NCBI RefSeq assembly: GCF_900086715.1
Contig: NZ_FLKH01000012.1
Coordinates: 1-64,000, forward strand
DNA: 64,000 nucleotides
Direction of reading: 5' to 3'
DNA from: Gracilibacillus timonensis
GTDB lineage: Bacteria > Bacillota > Bacilli > Bacillales > Amphibacillaceae
A program made the translations under genes and the position numbers. The notes beneath the pieces are model-generated. The model saw only the letters and a program-made list of their open reading frames with translations. It had not been told where the DNA came from and ran no database searches. Of this stretch, positions 39,330 to 48,357 are shown piece after piece (position 1 is the stretch's first letter; the number at the start of each line of letters is the position of its first letter).

Positions 39330-39947
39330 ATGATTGAAAAAAGATGGTATATGCGAGTAGGAAATCTAGGCTTTAATCTGATTGTATTAAACATGCTATG
39401 GGTCATTTTTACGCTGTTAGGGCTAGTAGTATTTGGACTCTTCCCGGCAACGGTGGCTCTGTTTTCTGTCTTGAGAAAAATGATACTGGAAGATGAGGAT
39501 ACAGCCATCTTTTCCGAATTTGTTAAGCAGTATAAAACAGAATTTAAGGGAGCTAATAAAATAGGTTATGTTGTATTTTTAGTTGGTTTATTTTTATTAA
39601 TAGATTTCCGGATTATTCAGAATATCAGTCAGTCCAATGTACAGGTTATTTTGTTTAATCTCACCCTAGTGATTGGCGTTTTTTACCTGATCGCTGCCTT
39701 ATATATTTTTCCGGTGTTCGTCCATTTTCAATTGAAATGGTCACAATATTTCCAATATGCCTGTATTATTACTATTGCTCGCCCCATTCAAACGATTATG
39801 CTGATTGCATTAATAACTGGTCTTATATTTCTATATATGTTGGTTCCTTCTTTAGTGTTAGTGCTAGGCATGAGTTTGATGAGTTTTATAGTAATGAAGG
39901 TTGCGACCTTATCCTTTCCGAAAGCAAATGTGATACAAGAGTCTTAA
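39330..39947 (+). CDS. DUF624 (YesL-like) membrane protein
   Basis: A 205-residue protein with about five membrane helices and the DUF624 features near the start: LIVLNMLWVIFTLLGLVVFGLFPATVALFSVLRK. Proteins of this kind sit in sugar-uptake operons with YesM/YesN and LplB/YtcP-type permeases, but their job is unknown. GGAGAGGGTGA lies before the ATG. A 14-base direct repeat (CAAAAATATTATAA at 39241 and 39264) lies upstream and could be a binding site. Confidence 0.82.
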   Translation: MIEKRWYMRVGNLGFNLIVLNMLWVIFTLLGLVVFGLFPATVALFSVLRKMILEDEDTAIFSEFVKQYKTEFKGANKIGYVVFLVGLFLLIDFRIIQNISQSNVQVILFNLTLVIGVFYLIAALYIFPVFVHFQLKWSQYFQYACIITIARPIQTIMLIALITGLIFLYMLVPSLVLVLGMSLMSFIVMKVATLSFPKANVIQES

Positions 39948-40050
39948 GTGATGGAAATGGCGAAGCGTATCCCCGTTGCTCTCGATTGTGTGACGCATAA
40001 ATCATAGTGAATGGGTTCGAACATCATGTAGAAGTGGGGAAGTAACAGGG

Positions 40051-40209
40051 ATGAAATATGCAACGGCAAAATTTTGGTCATTTGTAGCTTTTATTTTAAT
40101 CGGTTGGGCAGTTGGATTAGTTATCGAGCAAGTATTTCCAAGTATTGTTGCTGGCACTGGTGTTGGCATCTTGGCGATTATTACTATCTCTTTATTTATA
40201 GAAGATTAG
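40051..40209 (+). CDS. small membrane protein, 52 residues
   Basis: ATG at 40051 opens MKYATAKFWSFVAFILIGWA, followed by a second hydrophobic stretch (IVAGTGVGILAIITISLF) and IED at the end. Two predicted helices with short polar ends look like a genuine small membrane protein. The ribosome-binding sequence (AACAGGG) is weak. A terminator follows. I do not recognise a family. Confidence 0.5.
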   Translation: MKYATAKFWSFVAFILIGWAVGLVIEQVFPSIVAGTGVGILAIITISLFIED

Positions 40210-40267
40210 AAATGTCGTGCTTGTTTACACGGTTGCAAACATTCGTTAACTATACATGGATAGATAG

Positions 40268-40292
40268 AACCTTGCTTTGGCGAGGTTTTTTC
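40268..40292 (+). terminator. terminator downstream of the small membrane protein
   Basis: AACCTTGC and GCGAGGTT pair around TTTG with one mismatch, followed by TTTTTT. Confidence 0.7.
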
Positions 40293-40473
40293 TATTTTAT
40301 AAAAGGTTAAAGGGTATTTTTAGCGAAAATCCATTACAAAGATGGTCAGATACACTTTTCTTTAGGTGATGATCTTACCATGGTTCTAAATAATGTACTT
40401 TGAACCATCCTTTAAGACTACTCTCTCCCAAAATACACAACCCAAAGATTTTAAATAACATCACCCTAAGAAA

Positions 40474-40493
40474 TTGAAATAAAACGATTTCAA
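40474..40493 (+). promoter_or_regulatory. inverted repeat / cre-like site upstream of the LplB-YtcP-LipO operon
   Basis: TTGAAAT (40474-40480) and ATTTCAA (40487-40493) are inverted around AAAACG. Read as cre, ATAAAACGATTTCA fits 12 of 14 positions. No promoter with good -10 and -35 could be placed between here and 40564. The interval 40293-40473 shows nothing else. Confidence 0.4.
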
Positions 40494-40563
40494 GTTTTGA
40501 TATATTAAAAATACAGAAGCAATACAAATTAGGTGAAAGCCTAGAAAGAAAGAAGGGGTTTTG

Positions 40564-41520
40564 ATGAATTCATCAAAGTCAGGCGCACTGACGAGTAAGG
40601 CACCTCGGACAAAGAATAAACAAGGTGCGCTAAGCTATATCAAGAAAAATTATGTGTTATATCTTTTTTTATTGCCTGCGTTTATTTTGGTACTTATTTT
40701 TAACTATATTCCGATGTATGGAGTATCTATCGCCTTTAAAGACTTCAGTCCATTGAAAGGGATTGCAGGAAGCGAATGGGTTGGCTTTGAACATTTTCAA
40801 GCATTTCTACAGTCGCCTAACTTCCAACAGATATTTATGAATACGATCAAGCTGAGTTCTTTTGATTTACTATTTGGTTTTCCTGTTCCAGTTATCTTGG
40901 CATTGATGTTGAACCAAGTGAGACGAGCAAAAATTAAAAAGAATATTCAACTGATTATTTATGCACCCCACTTTATCTCCGTAGTGGTAATTGCCGGTAT
41001 GATCTTTATCTTTCTATCTCCTGCTGGTCCATTGAATGCTCTATTAAGCGTTATATTAGATAGACCCATATCGTTTATGTCAGAGCCAGGGTACTTTCGA
41101 ACGATCTTCATTGCTTCTGGAATCTGGCAGGGTGCAGGGTTTGCCTCGATTATTTATGTAGCGGCATTATCTAATGTAGATCCACAGTTACATGATGCAG
41201 CAACGATTGATGGGGCCTCTCTATTACAGCGGATTCGCCATATTGATTTGCAAACATTGAAACCAACCATGACGGTACTCTTTATTTTAGCAGTTGGCGG
41301 TATTATGACGATTGGTTTTGAGAAGGCGTATCTTCTTCAAACATCGATGAATATACCAGCTTCTGAAATTATTGATACGTATGTGTACAAACGAGGGTTG
41401 CAACAAGCAGATTGGTCGTTTGGTGCGGCAATTGGGTTATTTAACTCGATTATCAGTTTAGTATTGTTAATAGCAGTTAACACGATTGTGAAACGAGTTA
41501 ATGGAGAAACACTTTATTAG
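40564..41520 (+). CDS. ABC transporter permease, LplB type
   Basis: A 318-residue inner-membrane permease with six predicted helices. It has the LplB start YVLYLFLLPAFILVLIFNYIPMYGVSIAFKDFSP and the EAA-loop equivalent DAATIDGASLLQRIRHIDLQTLKPT that docks the ATPase. It pairs with the YtcP-type permease and LipO-type lipoprotein downstream, the usual set for oligosaccharides from plant or microbial polysaccharides. AAGGGG precedes the ATG at 40564; a TTG just before it is possible. No ATPase is encoded nearby, so a shared MsmX-like one is assumed. Confidence 0.92.
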   Translation: MNSSKSGALTSKAPRTKNKQGALSYIKKNYVLYLFLLPAFILVLIFNYIPMYGVSIAFKDFSPLKGIAGSEWVGFEHFQAFLQSPNFQQIFMNTIKLSSFDLLFGFPVPVILALMLNQVRRAKIKKNIQLIIYAPHFISVVVIAGMIFIFLSPAGPLNALLSVILDRPISFMSEPGYFRTIFIASGIWQGAGFASIIYVAALSNVDPQLHDAATIDGASLLQRIRHIDLQTLKPTMTVLFILAVGGIMTIGFEKAYLLQTSMNIPASEIIDTYVYKRGLQQADWSFGAAIGLFNSIISLVLLIAVNTIVKRVNGETLY

Positions 41521-41535
41521 AGAGGAGGCTGTGCC

Positions 41536-42426
41536 ATGAATAATTCATTAATTAACAACTCAAAGACAGATAAGTTCATTTTACTTCTTAATAAGATTGT
41601 GTTGAGTATCATCGTTTTAATTGTGACAATTCCTCTATTGTATGTCCTATTGGGATCCTTTTTACAACCAGATGTACTACTCACACAAGGTATTTCCTTA
41701 GACCCTAATCATTGGACCATTAATGGTTACGTCAAGATATTCCAAGATGGATCGATTATGAGGGGCTTTTTGAACTCTATCTTATATGCTGCTGGCTTTA
41801 CCCTTGTGGGCGTGGTATTTACTATTATGGCCGGTTATTCCCTGTCAGTAGATGGTTTAGTAGGAAAAAGAGCACTGATGTTATATTTCATTTTTACGAT
41901 GTTCTTTAATGGTGGTATGGTTCCTACTTATTTATTAGTAAGAGAATTAGGTATGTTAAACACACCATGGGCCATGATTTTGCCAGGCGCCATTACGGTT
42001 TGGAATATTATTTTAGCAAGGACCTATTTTAAAGGGCTGCCAAATGCTTTGAAGGAAGCGGCAAGAATTGACGGGGCTTCAGACGCTAGAATTTTTCTAA
42101 GTATTATTTTGCCTTTGTCAAAACCAATTATTTTTGTACTGGCCTTATATGCCTTTATCGGTCAGTGGAATGCCTATTTTAACGCGATGATCTATTTAGA
42201 GGATCGAAGTCTTTATCCATTGCAATTAATATTACGTGATCTATTGATTCAAAATGAAGTCGAACCCGGTATGATTGGGGATCAAATGGCAAGGGCTGAA
42301 ATGCAGCGTCTTGCAGAAATGATCAAGTACTCTGCGATTGTGATAGCCAGTTTACCATTGATGATCATGTATCCATTTTTCCAGAAGTATTTTGAGAAGG
42401 GTGTTATGGTCGGGTCATTAAAATAA
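41536..42426 (+). CDS. ABC transporter permease, YtcP type
   Basis: A 296-residue permease of the carbohydrate MalG-like class with six predicted helices. The EAA loop is LKEAARIDGASDARIFLSIILPLSKPII. The start LSIIVLIVTIPLLYVLLGSFLQPD and the end FFQKYFEKGVMVGSLK are typical of YtcP. It lies fifteen bases after the LplB-type gene with AGAGGAGG before the ATG. It forms the membrane channel together with that partner. Confidence 0.92.
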   Translation: MNNSLINNSKTDKFILLLNKIVLSIIVLIVTIPLLYVLLGSFLQPDVLLTQGISLDPNHWTINGYVKIFQDGSIMRGFLNSILYAAGFTLVGVVFTIMAGYSLSVDGLVGKRALMLYFIFTMFFNGGMVPTYLLVRELGMLNTPWAMILPGAITVWNIILARTYFKGLPNALKEAARIDGASDARIFLSIILPLSKPIIFVLALYAFIGQWNAYFNAMIYLEDRSLYPLQLILRDLLIQNEVEPGMIGDQMARAEMQRLAEMIKYSAIVIASLPLMIMYPFFQKYFEKGVMVGSLK

Positions 42427-42451
42427 TATAAAAAAAGCGAGGGGTAAAAGA

Positions 42452-44077
42452 ATGAGAAATTTTTATCGTTACTTAGCAGTTAGCATGTTTATTGGTTTAT
42501 TGATTATTGCGGGTTGTTCTAATAGTGATGATTCAGCCTCCTCTGAGAATTATGAGTTAAGTGATATTACGTTCCCAGTAGAGGAAGAAGACGTTAGTCT
42601 GAAGTTTATTACCGAAAGTTCACCAATGGCTCCAGAAGATCCGAATGACAAGCTAATCTTGCAACGATTGGAAGAAGAAACAGGAGTTCACATTGATTGG
42701 AAAAACTATACCGGAGAATCTTTTGCAGAACAACGTAACTTGGCAGTTGCGAGTGGTGACCTGCCAGATGCTATTATGAACACAGCTTATAGTGATTATG
42801 AATTATTAGATTTAGCCAATGATGAAGCGATTGTCCCAGTAGAAGATTTAATCGATCAGTATATGCCAAATCTACAAGCGGTATTAGAAGAAGCACCAGA
42901 GTATCGGGCAATGATGACCGCTCCCGACGGACATATTTATGCCTTTCCTTGGATTGAAGAATTAGGTTCAGGTAAAGAAAGTATTCACTCGTTGGATGCA
43001 ACGGGATGGATTAATGTGAAGTGGTTAGAGGAATTAGGTTTAGACATGCCATCCACTACGGAAGAATTAAAGGAAGCCTTAGTAGCCTTTAAAGAAAATG
43101 ATATGGCTGGAAACGGCGAAACGATTCCATTATCATTTATTATTAGCCACGGCGGGGAAGATGTTTCCTTCTTATTCTCTCCATTTGGTGAGGGGGAGAA
43201 TTGGGATCATACCGTTGTTACCAATGATGATGAGGTACTATTTACCTCTGCACAAGAAGGTTATAAAGACGCCATCAATTATTTAAATGAACTATATGAA
43301 TTGGATTTAATTGACGTGGAGGCTTTTGAACAAGACTGGAATTCTTATGTAGCAAAAGGGAAGGAAGGTCGTTACGGTTTATATTTTACTTGGGATAAAG
43401 CCAATATTTCCGGAATGGAAGATTATGAATTGTTACCTCCATTAGAGGGACCTGATGGTCGTAAACATGTGGCGCGTTCAAACGGAATGGGCTTTGACCG
43501 ATCCAAGATGGTCATCACATCAGCCAATGAAAATCTAGAACTAACAGCAAAATGGATTGATAAGCTATATGAACCGTTGCAATCTGTCCAAAATAATTGG
43601 GGTACTTATGGGGATGAAGAAAAGCAGAATATTTTTGAATATGATGAAAATGAAGAAATGTTAAAACACTTACCGTTAGAAGGTACAGCACCCGTTGAAT
43701 TACGTGAAGAGACATCCATTAGTGGTCCTTTAGCTGTTTTGGATAGTTACTATGACAATGTAACGACTATGCCGGATGATGCAGCTTGGAGATTGGAACA
43801 ATTACATGAAACCTTAGTTCCTTACATGAATAATGATAATATTTATCCACCAGTATTCATGTCTCTAGATGAATTGGATCAGCGTTCTGAGATTGAAGCC
43901 GATTTGTTCCCTTACGTGGAGCGTAAAAAAGCCGAGTGGATTACCAATGGTATGGCAGATGAAGAATGGGAAGAGTATCTTGCTGAATTGGATCGTTTAG
44001 GCTATCAAGACTGGTTACAAATCAAACAAGATGCGTATGATCGGAATTTGGAAGCAGAAGAAGAAGCTACCGAGTAA
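42452..44077 (+). CDS. LipO-type lipoprotein, solute-binding protein
   Basis: A 541-residue extracellular binding protein anchored by a lipid: signal peptide with lipobox IAGC. The long form and phrases such as RLEEETGVHIDWKNYTGESFAEQRNLAVASGDLPDA and GHIYAFPWIEE match the LipO/AlgQ family, whose members bind oligosaccharides or uronides. It completes the LplB-YtcP-LipO importer. The shared palindrome upstream of this island and of the levanase suggests fructan oligosaccharides as one candidate substrate. Confidence 0.9.
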   Translation: MRNFYRYLAVSMFIGLLIIAGCSNSDDSASSENYELSDITFPVEEEDVSLKFITESSPMAPEDPNDKLILQRLEEETGVHIDWKNYTGESFAEQRNLAVASGDLPDAIMNTAYSDYELLDLANDEAIVPVEDLIDQYMPNLQAVLEEAPEYRAMMTAPDGHIYAFPWIEELGSGKESIHSLDATGWINVKWLEELGLDMPSTTEELKEALVAFKENDMAGNGETIPLSFIISHGGEDVSFLFSPFGEGENWDHTVVTNDDEVLFTSAQEGYKDAINYLNELYELDLIDVEAFEQDWNSYVAKGKEGRYGLYFTWDKANISGMEDYELLPPLEGPDGRKHVARSNGMGFDRSKMVITSANENLELTAKWIDKLYEPLQSVQNNWGTYGDEEKQNIFEYDENEEMLKHLPLEGTAPVELREETSISGPLAVLDSYYDNVTTMPDDAAWRLEQLHETLVPYMNNDNIYPPVFMSLDELDQRSEIEADLFPYVERKKAEWITNGMADEEWEEYLAELDRLGYQDWLQIKQDAYDRNLEAEEEATE

Positions 44078-44172
44078 ACACTAAGATGTTTATCAGAGGA
44101 CGAACCTTCCAGATGCTAAAAGAAGCTATGTAGGAGAACGGGCGATAACCATCCTGAAAGTTGCAGGAAATA

Positions 44173-44224
44173 AAAGGATCTGTCACACGATGCGTGAGAT
44201 ATACGTAGTGACAGATCCTTTTCG
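44173..44224 (+). terminator. terminator of the LplB-YtcP-LipO operon
   Basis: AAAAGGATCTGTCAC (44173-44187) pairs with GTGACAGATCCTTTT (44208-44222). It lies about 95 bases after the LipO stop. Confidence 0.85.
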
Positions 44225-44309
44225 CACTATAAGAAAATACGCATTCCTATTTTTATGATAAAAACGGGTGTTAGTTACGACGAAAATGTCATACATTATT
44301 ACAAAAGCC

Positions 44310-44368
44310 TTTACAATAAAAAAGACATGTGGTAGACTTCTTTTTAATTAATCATAGTCTATGACTAA
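44310..44368 (+). promoter_or_regulatory. amino-sugar operon promoter with 21-bp operator
   Basis: TTTACA (44310-44315), 17 bases, TAGACT (44333-44338). Ten bases later lies a near-perfect inverted repeat: TTAATCATAG (44348-44357), one T, CTATGACTAA (44359-44368). The site sits where a repressor would block the starting polymerase. The ROK regulator at the end of the operon is the natural candidate. Confidence 0.65.
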
Positions 44369-44394
44369 ATACTTTGGAAAAGGAGAAATGCTTC

Positions 44395-45867
44395 ATGAGT
44401 GGGTTGGATTGGTTCGTGATTTTGCTGTTTGTCCTTGTGATGGTACTTATCGGTTTTTATTCTTACAAAAAAGTAAGCGATTCCAAAGATTTTTATGTGG
44501 CTGGAGGTAAATTACCATGGTGGCTATCAGGAATCTCTCACCATGTGTCAGGCTATAGCGGGGCGGTGTTTGTCGCTTATGCAGGTCTTGCTTATACCCA
44601 TGGTTTCAGTCTTTATGTATGGTGGGCATTGGTAATCTTTGTGGCAGTTATTATTGGAGCATATACACTTGCCCCAAGATGGTCTAGATTACGAATCAAT
44701 TATCATGTCGAATCACCGACAGAATATTTGAAGCTTCGTTATAACTTGCCGACCCAACAGCTAATGGCATGGTGTGGTGTGCTTCTCAAGTTGTTTGATG
44801 TTGGTGCAAAATGGGCGGCTATTGGAATCTTATTAAATGTGTTTACGGGAATACCGATTATTTATGGCGTGGTCGTGTCTGGTATTGTTTCGCTTATTTA
44901 TATTACCATTGGCGGTCTATGGGCAGACATCTGGACCGATTTTGCACAATTTGTTATTCAAGCGGTAGCCGGGTTAATTATGTTTTTTGTGGTACTCCAA
45001 CGTTTTGGTGGGGGATGGGATGGTTTTATAGGTATTTGGTCAGAATTGCCAGCTTCACACTCCCAACCATTTCTTGAACCATATACTTTCTGGTATGTTC
45101 TCTTCTATTTATTAGTTGTCTTTCTTAGTTATAATGGTGGAACATGGAATTTGGCAACACGGTTTATTTCCTCACCTAGTGCAAAAGAAGCGAAGAAAAG
45201 CGCTTTGTTATCGGGTGTTTTATATTTGATTTGGCCAATCTTTCTGTTTTATCCCATGTGGGCAGCTCCTCTTATCTTACCAAATATTTCAGACCCAACG
45301 CAGTCATATGGGATGTTGGCCCAAGAATTATTACCAGCAGGATTAGTCGGACTGGTCTTAGCCGGTCTCTTTGCAGCAACCATGTCGATGACTTCTTCTG
45401 ATGCCAATACGATTTCAGCTGTTATTACTAGAGATATTCTACCCGTTCTGTCAACTAAATTTAAAAATTTAAAACAAAAGGAATCATTAAGAATTGCTCG
45501 AGTAACAACCTTTATATTTACTTTCCTAACGTTAATTATTGGTATTCAAAATCAATATTTCGGTGGTGTATTAGGGTTAATTATTTCATGGTTTGGGGCA
45601 TTGGTTGGGCCTATATCTGTGCCTATGTTATTTGGTCTCTTTCCTATATTCAAACATTCTGACTCCAAGGCGGCGATTACTTCAGTGATAGCAGGTTTGT
45701 GTATGTTTGTCATCACGAAATATGCTGTTACGGTTCCATTATCGATAGAGATTGGCGCACCAGTATTTACTTCAGCTATTATTTTTATTGTGATGGGATG
45801 GTTAAACCGTAATAAGAAAATGAATCCGGAAGTGGAAAAAATGGTCTACGCTTTAAGTAAAGATTAA
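44395..45867 (+). CDS. sodium:solute symporter (SSS family), likely amino-sugar importer
   Basis: A 490-residue membrane protein with about thirteen helices and SSS features: DFYVAGGKLPWWLSGISHHVSGYSGAVFVAYAGLAYTHG near the start, TIGGLWADIWTDFAQF, and LAGLFAATMSMTSSDANTISAVITRDI (the Na2-site helix). The ATG at 44395 is set by AAAGGAG nine bases upstream. As first gene of the AGE-NagB-NagA operon it most likely brings in an N-acetylated hexosamine with Na+. SSS proteins also carry sialic acid, but no sialate lyase is present. Confidence 0.87.
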   Translation: MSGLDWFVILLFVLVMVLIGFYSYKKVSDSKDFYVAGGKLPWWLSGISHHVSGYSGAVFVAYAGLAYTHGFSLYVWWALVIFVAVIIGAYTLAPRWSRLRINYHVESPTEYLKLRYNLPTQQLMAWCGVLLKLFDVGAKWAAIGILLNVFTGIPIIYGVVVSGIVSLIYITIGGLWADIWTDFAQFVIQAVAGLIMFFVVLQRFGGGWDGFIGIWSELPASHSQPFLEPYTFWYVLFYLLVVFLSYNGGTWNLATRFISSPSAKEAKKSALLSGVLYLIWPIFLFYPMWAAPLILPNISDPTQSYGMLAQELLPAGLVGLVLAGLFAATMSMTSSDANTISAVITRDILPVLSTKFKNLKQKESLRIARVTTFIFTFLTLIIGIQNQYFGGVLGLIISWFGALVGPISVPMLFGLFPIFKHSDSKAAITSVIAGLCMFVITKYAVTVPLSIEIGAPVFTSAIIFIVMGWLNRNKKMNPEVEKMVYALSKD

Positions 45868-45879
45868 AAGGGTGATTAG

Positions 45880-47112
45880 ATGAATAAACCAATAGAACGA
45901 TATCAAACAGAGTTAAGTCAACAGTTGCTCCCTTTTTGGAAAAAAGCAATCGACACAGAATATGGCGGCGTATATACTTGTTTTTCCAATGATGGTGCAC
46001 AACTGATTAGTAAAAGGAAGTATATTTGGTCGCAGGGTCGATTTTTATGGATTGCTTGTAAATTACAGCAATTACAAAACGAAAACAGACTCACAGATGA
46101 TTTTCAATGGAATCGTGTCGCTAAGCAGACCTACGAGTTTTTAAGAAAGAATGCCTTAATGGACAATCGGCATGTCGTATTTGCAGTAGAGAAAGATGGA
46201 CGACATATAGCTGATCAGATGGATACCAGTATCTTTGCGGACTGTTTTTACGTATTAGGCTGTAATGCTTATGCCGATTTACAGCAGGATAAACAAGTAT
46301 TTGAGCATGCTTATGCCATCTATCAAAAAATAAATAATAGGATAGATCATCAAACATTTAAATCCGATCCGTATCCTATTCCTAAAGGATACACTTCTCA
46401 TTCTATTGCGATGATCTTACTCAATGTTGCCCAAGAATTATATATCACAGCAACATCCTTTTCTAAAGAATATGAGCAAGCTTTAGAAAGAGATCAGCTT
46501 ATTCTCATTAACCGCATTCTTGATGAGTTTGTGACAGGTAGCCGGATCAAGGAACTAAAACATTCTCAAGCAGCAGGAGATACGTTACTAGAAAGACATA
46601 TCAACCCAGGTCACACTTTGGAGTCTGTTTGGTTTATGCTTCATTCGTTACAAGGGTTACAACAGGAAAAGCAAGAGACCATAACAAAGATAGAAGAGGT
46701 TGCTAAACAGGCATTAGAACTTGGATGGGATCAACAAGATGGTGGGTTATTCAGGTTTATTGACCATCTGGGTGGAGAGCCGACTGGAATATTAATTGAC
46801 ACCCCTTACGAACAATTAATACATGATACATGGAACTTAAAGCTATGGTGGCCGCATGCAGAAGCACTGTATACCACAAAGCTATTGGAGAGCATTACTG
46901 GAAAAACAGAATGGACGAATTATTATGAACAGATCGAGCGTTATGCGCTAGCTACTTTTCCGCAAACAGATCCTGCTATACGTGAATGGATCCAAATTAG
47001 AAGTCGGGATGGCACACCACTTGAAAAAGTGGTAGCACTTCCGGTGAAGGACCCTTTTCATATTATTCGAAGTTTTATTCTGTTAATCGAGCTGCAAGAA
47101 AGGAAGAAATAA
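45880..47112 (+). CDS. AGE-family sugar 2-epimerase
   Basis: A 410-residue cytoplasmic enzyme of the N-acylglucosamine 2-epimerase family ((alpha/alpha)6 barrel). Key segments are YIWSQGRFLWI, the catalytic-histidine region HINPGHTLESVWFMLHSL, and LKLWWPHAEALYT. Family members interconvert ManNAc and GlcNAc, or mannose/glucose-type sugars. With NagA and NagB downstream, conversion of ManNAc to GlcNAc is the best guess. It lies twelve bases after the symporter and directly abuts the next gene. Confidence 0.88.
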   Translation: MNKPIERYQTELSQQLLPFWKKAIDTEYGGVYTCFSNDGAQLISKRKYIWSQGRFLWIACKLQQLQNENRLTDDFQWNRVAKQTYEFLRKNALMDNRHVVFAVEKDGRHIADQMDTSIFADCFYVLGCNAYADLQQDKQVFEHAYAIYQKINNRIDHQTFKSDPYPIPKGYTSHSIAMILLNVAQELYITATSFSKEYEQALERDQLILINRILDEFVTGSRIKELKHSQAAGDTLLERHINPGHTLESVWFMLHSLQGLQQEKQETITKIEEVAKQALELGWDQQDGGLFRFIDHLGGEPTGILIDTPYEQLIHDTWNLKLWWPHAEALYTTKLLESITGKTEWTNYYEQIERYALATFPQTDPAIREWIQIRSRDGTPLEKVVALPVKDPFHIIRSFILLIELQERKK

Positions 47113-48357
47113 ATGCAACTAGGCGTTAGTAAAATAGATATTACACCAAATACACCGATAGAACTTGCTGGTTTTGCGCATAGAGAGGGTAAGGCAGATA
47201 GTGTAGCTACTCGGTTATGGCTGAAAGTATTTTATTTTCAAGCAAGTTCAAGCCAGTTTGTCTATATGATAGCTGATTTGATTTGGTGGGATGATCAATG
47301 GGTAGAAGCTATGAAAAGCGAAATAGAAAAGAAATATCAAATTGATCGCAAATATATTTGTTTGCAGGGCACACATAATCATTCTGGTCCACAAACAAGC
47401 GAAAAATTCAGCAGAGCACTTGGCAGAAGCGATGCTGCCTATTTAGCAAGTATACAAGCTGGTGTGTGGGCAGGCTTAGATATAGCTATGAATAATCAAG
47501 AGGAAGTAGTATTATCTAAACAAACGATGAATTATCATATGGGAGTGAATCGGCGCAAAATAATGGAGGACGATGTGGTGATGGCACCAAATAAGGAAGG
47601 ATCAACAGATAATCTTGTTACCGCACTGACTTTTCAGACAAAACAGGAAGAAGTAAAAGCAATCTGGATCCACTATACCTGTCACCCAACGATTACCGAT
47701 GCCAATGAAATATCTAGTGAATTTTGTGGTATATTGTGCGAAGAAATCGAGAAAAAACGTCCTAAAGCTATTGTGGCCTATCTACAAGGTTTTTGTGGAG
47801 ATATTCGACCTAATTTGGTAACGGGAGAGTCTTTTACCAGAGGATCATTAGCAGATATGTATCATCTGGGAATAGCATTTTCAAAAGCTGTTATGGACAT
47901 GTTGCATAAGCCCCCTATTGTTATCAATCTAGACCGGGAGATTAAAGTGAAGGAAACGCGCTTGTTGCTGCCGTTTAATCAATGGGCCGACCCAAAGCCT
48001 CCCGCTGATTTAGCTGATGAATGGAATAGACTATCAAAGAATTATGCACATCCTCCGTTCACACTGCAATATATTCAATTATCTGAGGAACTCAAGCTGT
48101 TTGCCTGTAATGGGGAACTGGTACATCAATATGGTTTATATTTGAAAACCTTGGATGAGAATGTCCTTCCTTTAGGGTATGCAAATGGGATGGTAGGATA
48201 TGTTCCAACGGCTAACCAAATGGAGGAAGGGGGATATGAGTCCTATGATTCTATCTTCTACTTTGGTTTGCCGTTACCTTATGATCCTTCCCTTGAAACA
48301 CAAATAAAAAGCAAGATGAGAACGTTAATGAATGATGAAAGGATGAATAACATATGA
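47113..48357 (+). CDS. neutral/alkaline ceramidase-like hydrolase (cytoplasmic)
   Basis: A 414-residue protein with the start of the Ceramidase_alk fold (LGVSKIDITPNTPIELAGFA) and its metal-site motifs: GTHNHSGP (His88, His90), IHYTCHPT (His187, His191) and GFCGDIRP. The known enzymes cleave N-acyl bonds of ceramide outside the cell, but this protein has no signal peptide and is shorter than secreted ceramidases (the C-terminal domain seems missing). Its place between an epimerase and NagB, with zero and overlapping spacing, argues for an amide hydrolase acting on an N-acylated sugar. The true substrate is unknown. Confidence 0.75.
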   Translation: MQLGVSKIDITPNTPIELAGFAHREGKADSVATRLWLKVFYFQASSSQFVYMIADLIWWDDQWVEAMKSEIEKKYQIDRKYICLQGTHNHSGPQTSEKFSRALGRSDAAYLASIQAGVWAGLDIAMNNQEEVVLSKQTMNYHMGVNRRKIMEDDVVMAPNKEGSTDNLVTALTFQTKQEEVKAIWIHYTCHPTITDANEISSEFCGILCEEIEKKRPKAIVAYLQGFCGDIRPNLVTGESFTRGSLADMYHLGIAFSKAVMDMLHKPPIVINLDREIKVKETRLLLPFNQWADPKPPADLADEWNRLSKNYAHPPFTLQYIQLSEELKLFACNGELVHQYGLYLKTLDENVLPLGYANGMVGYVPTANQMEEGGYESYDSIFYFGLPLPYDPSLETQIKSKMRTLMNDERMNNI

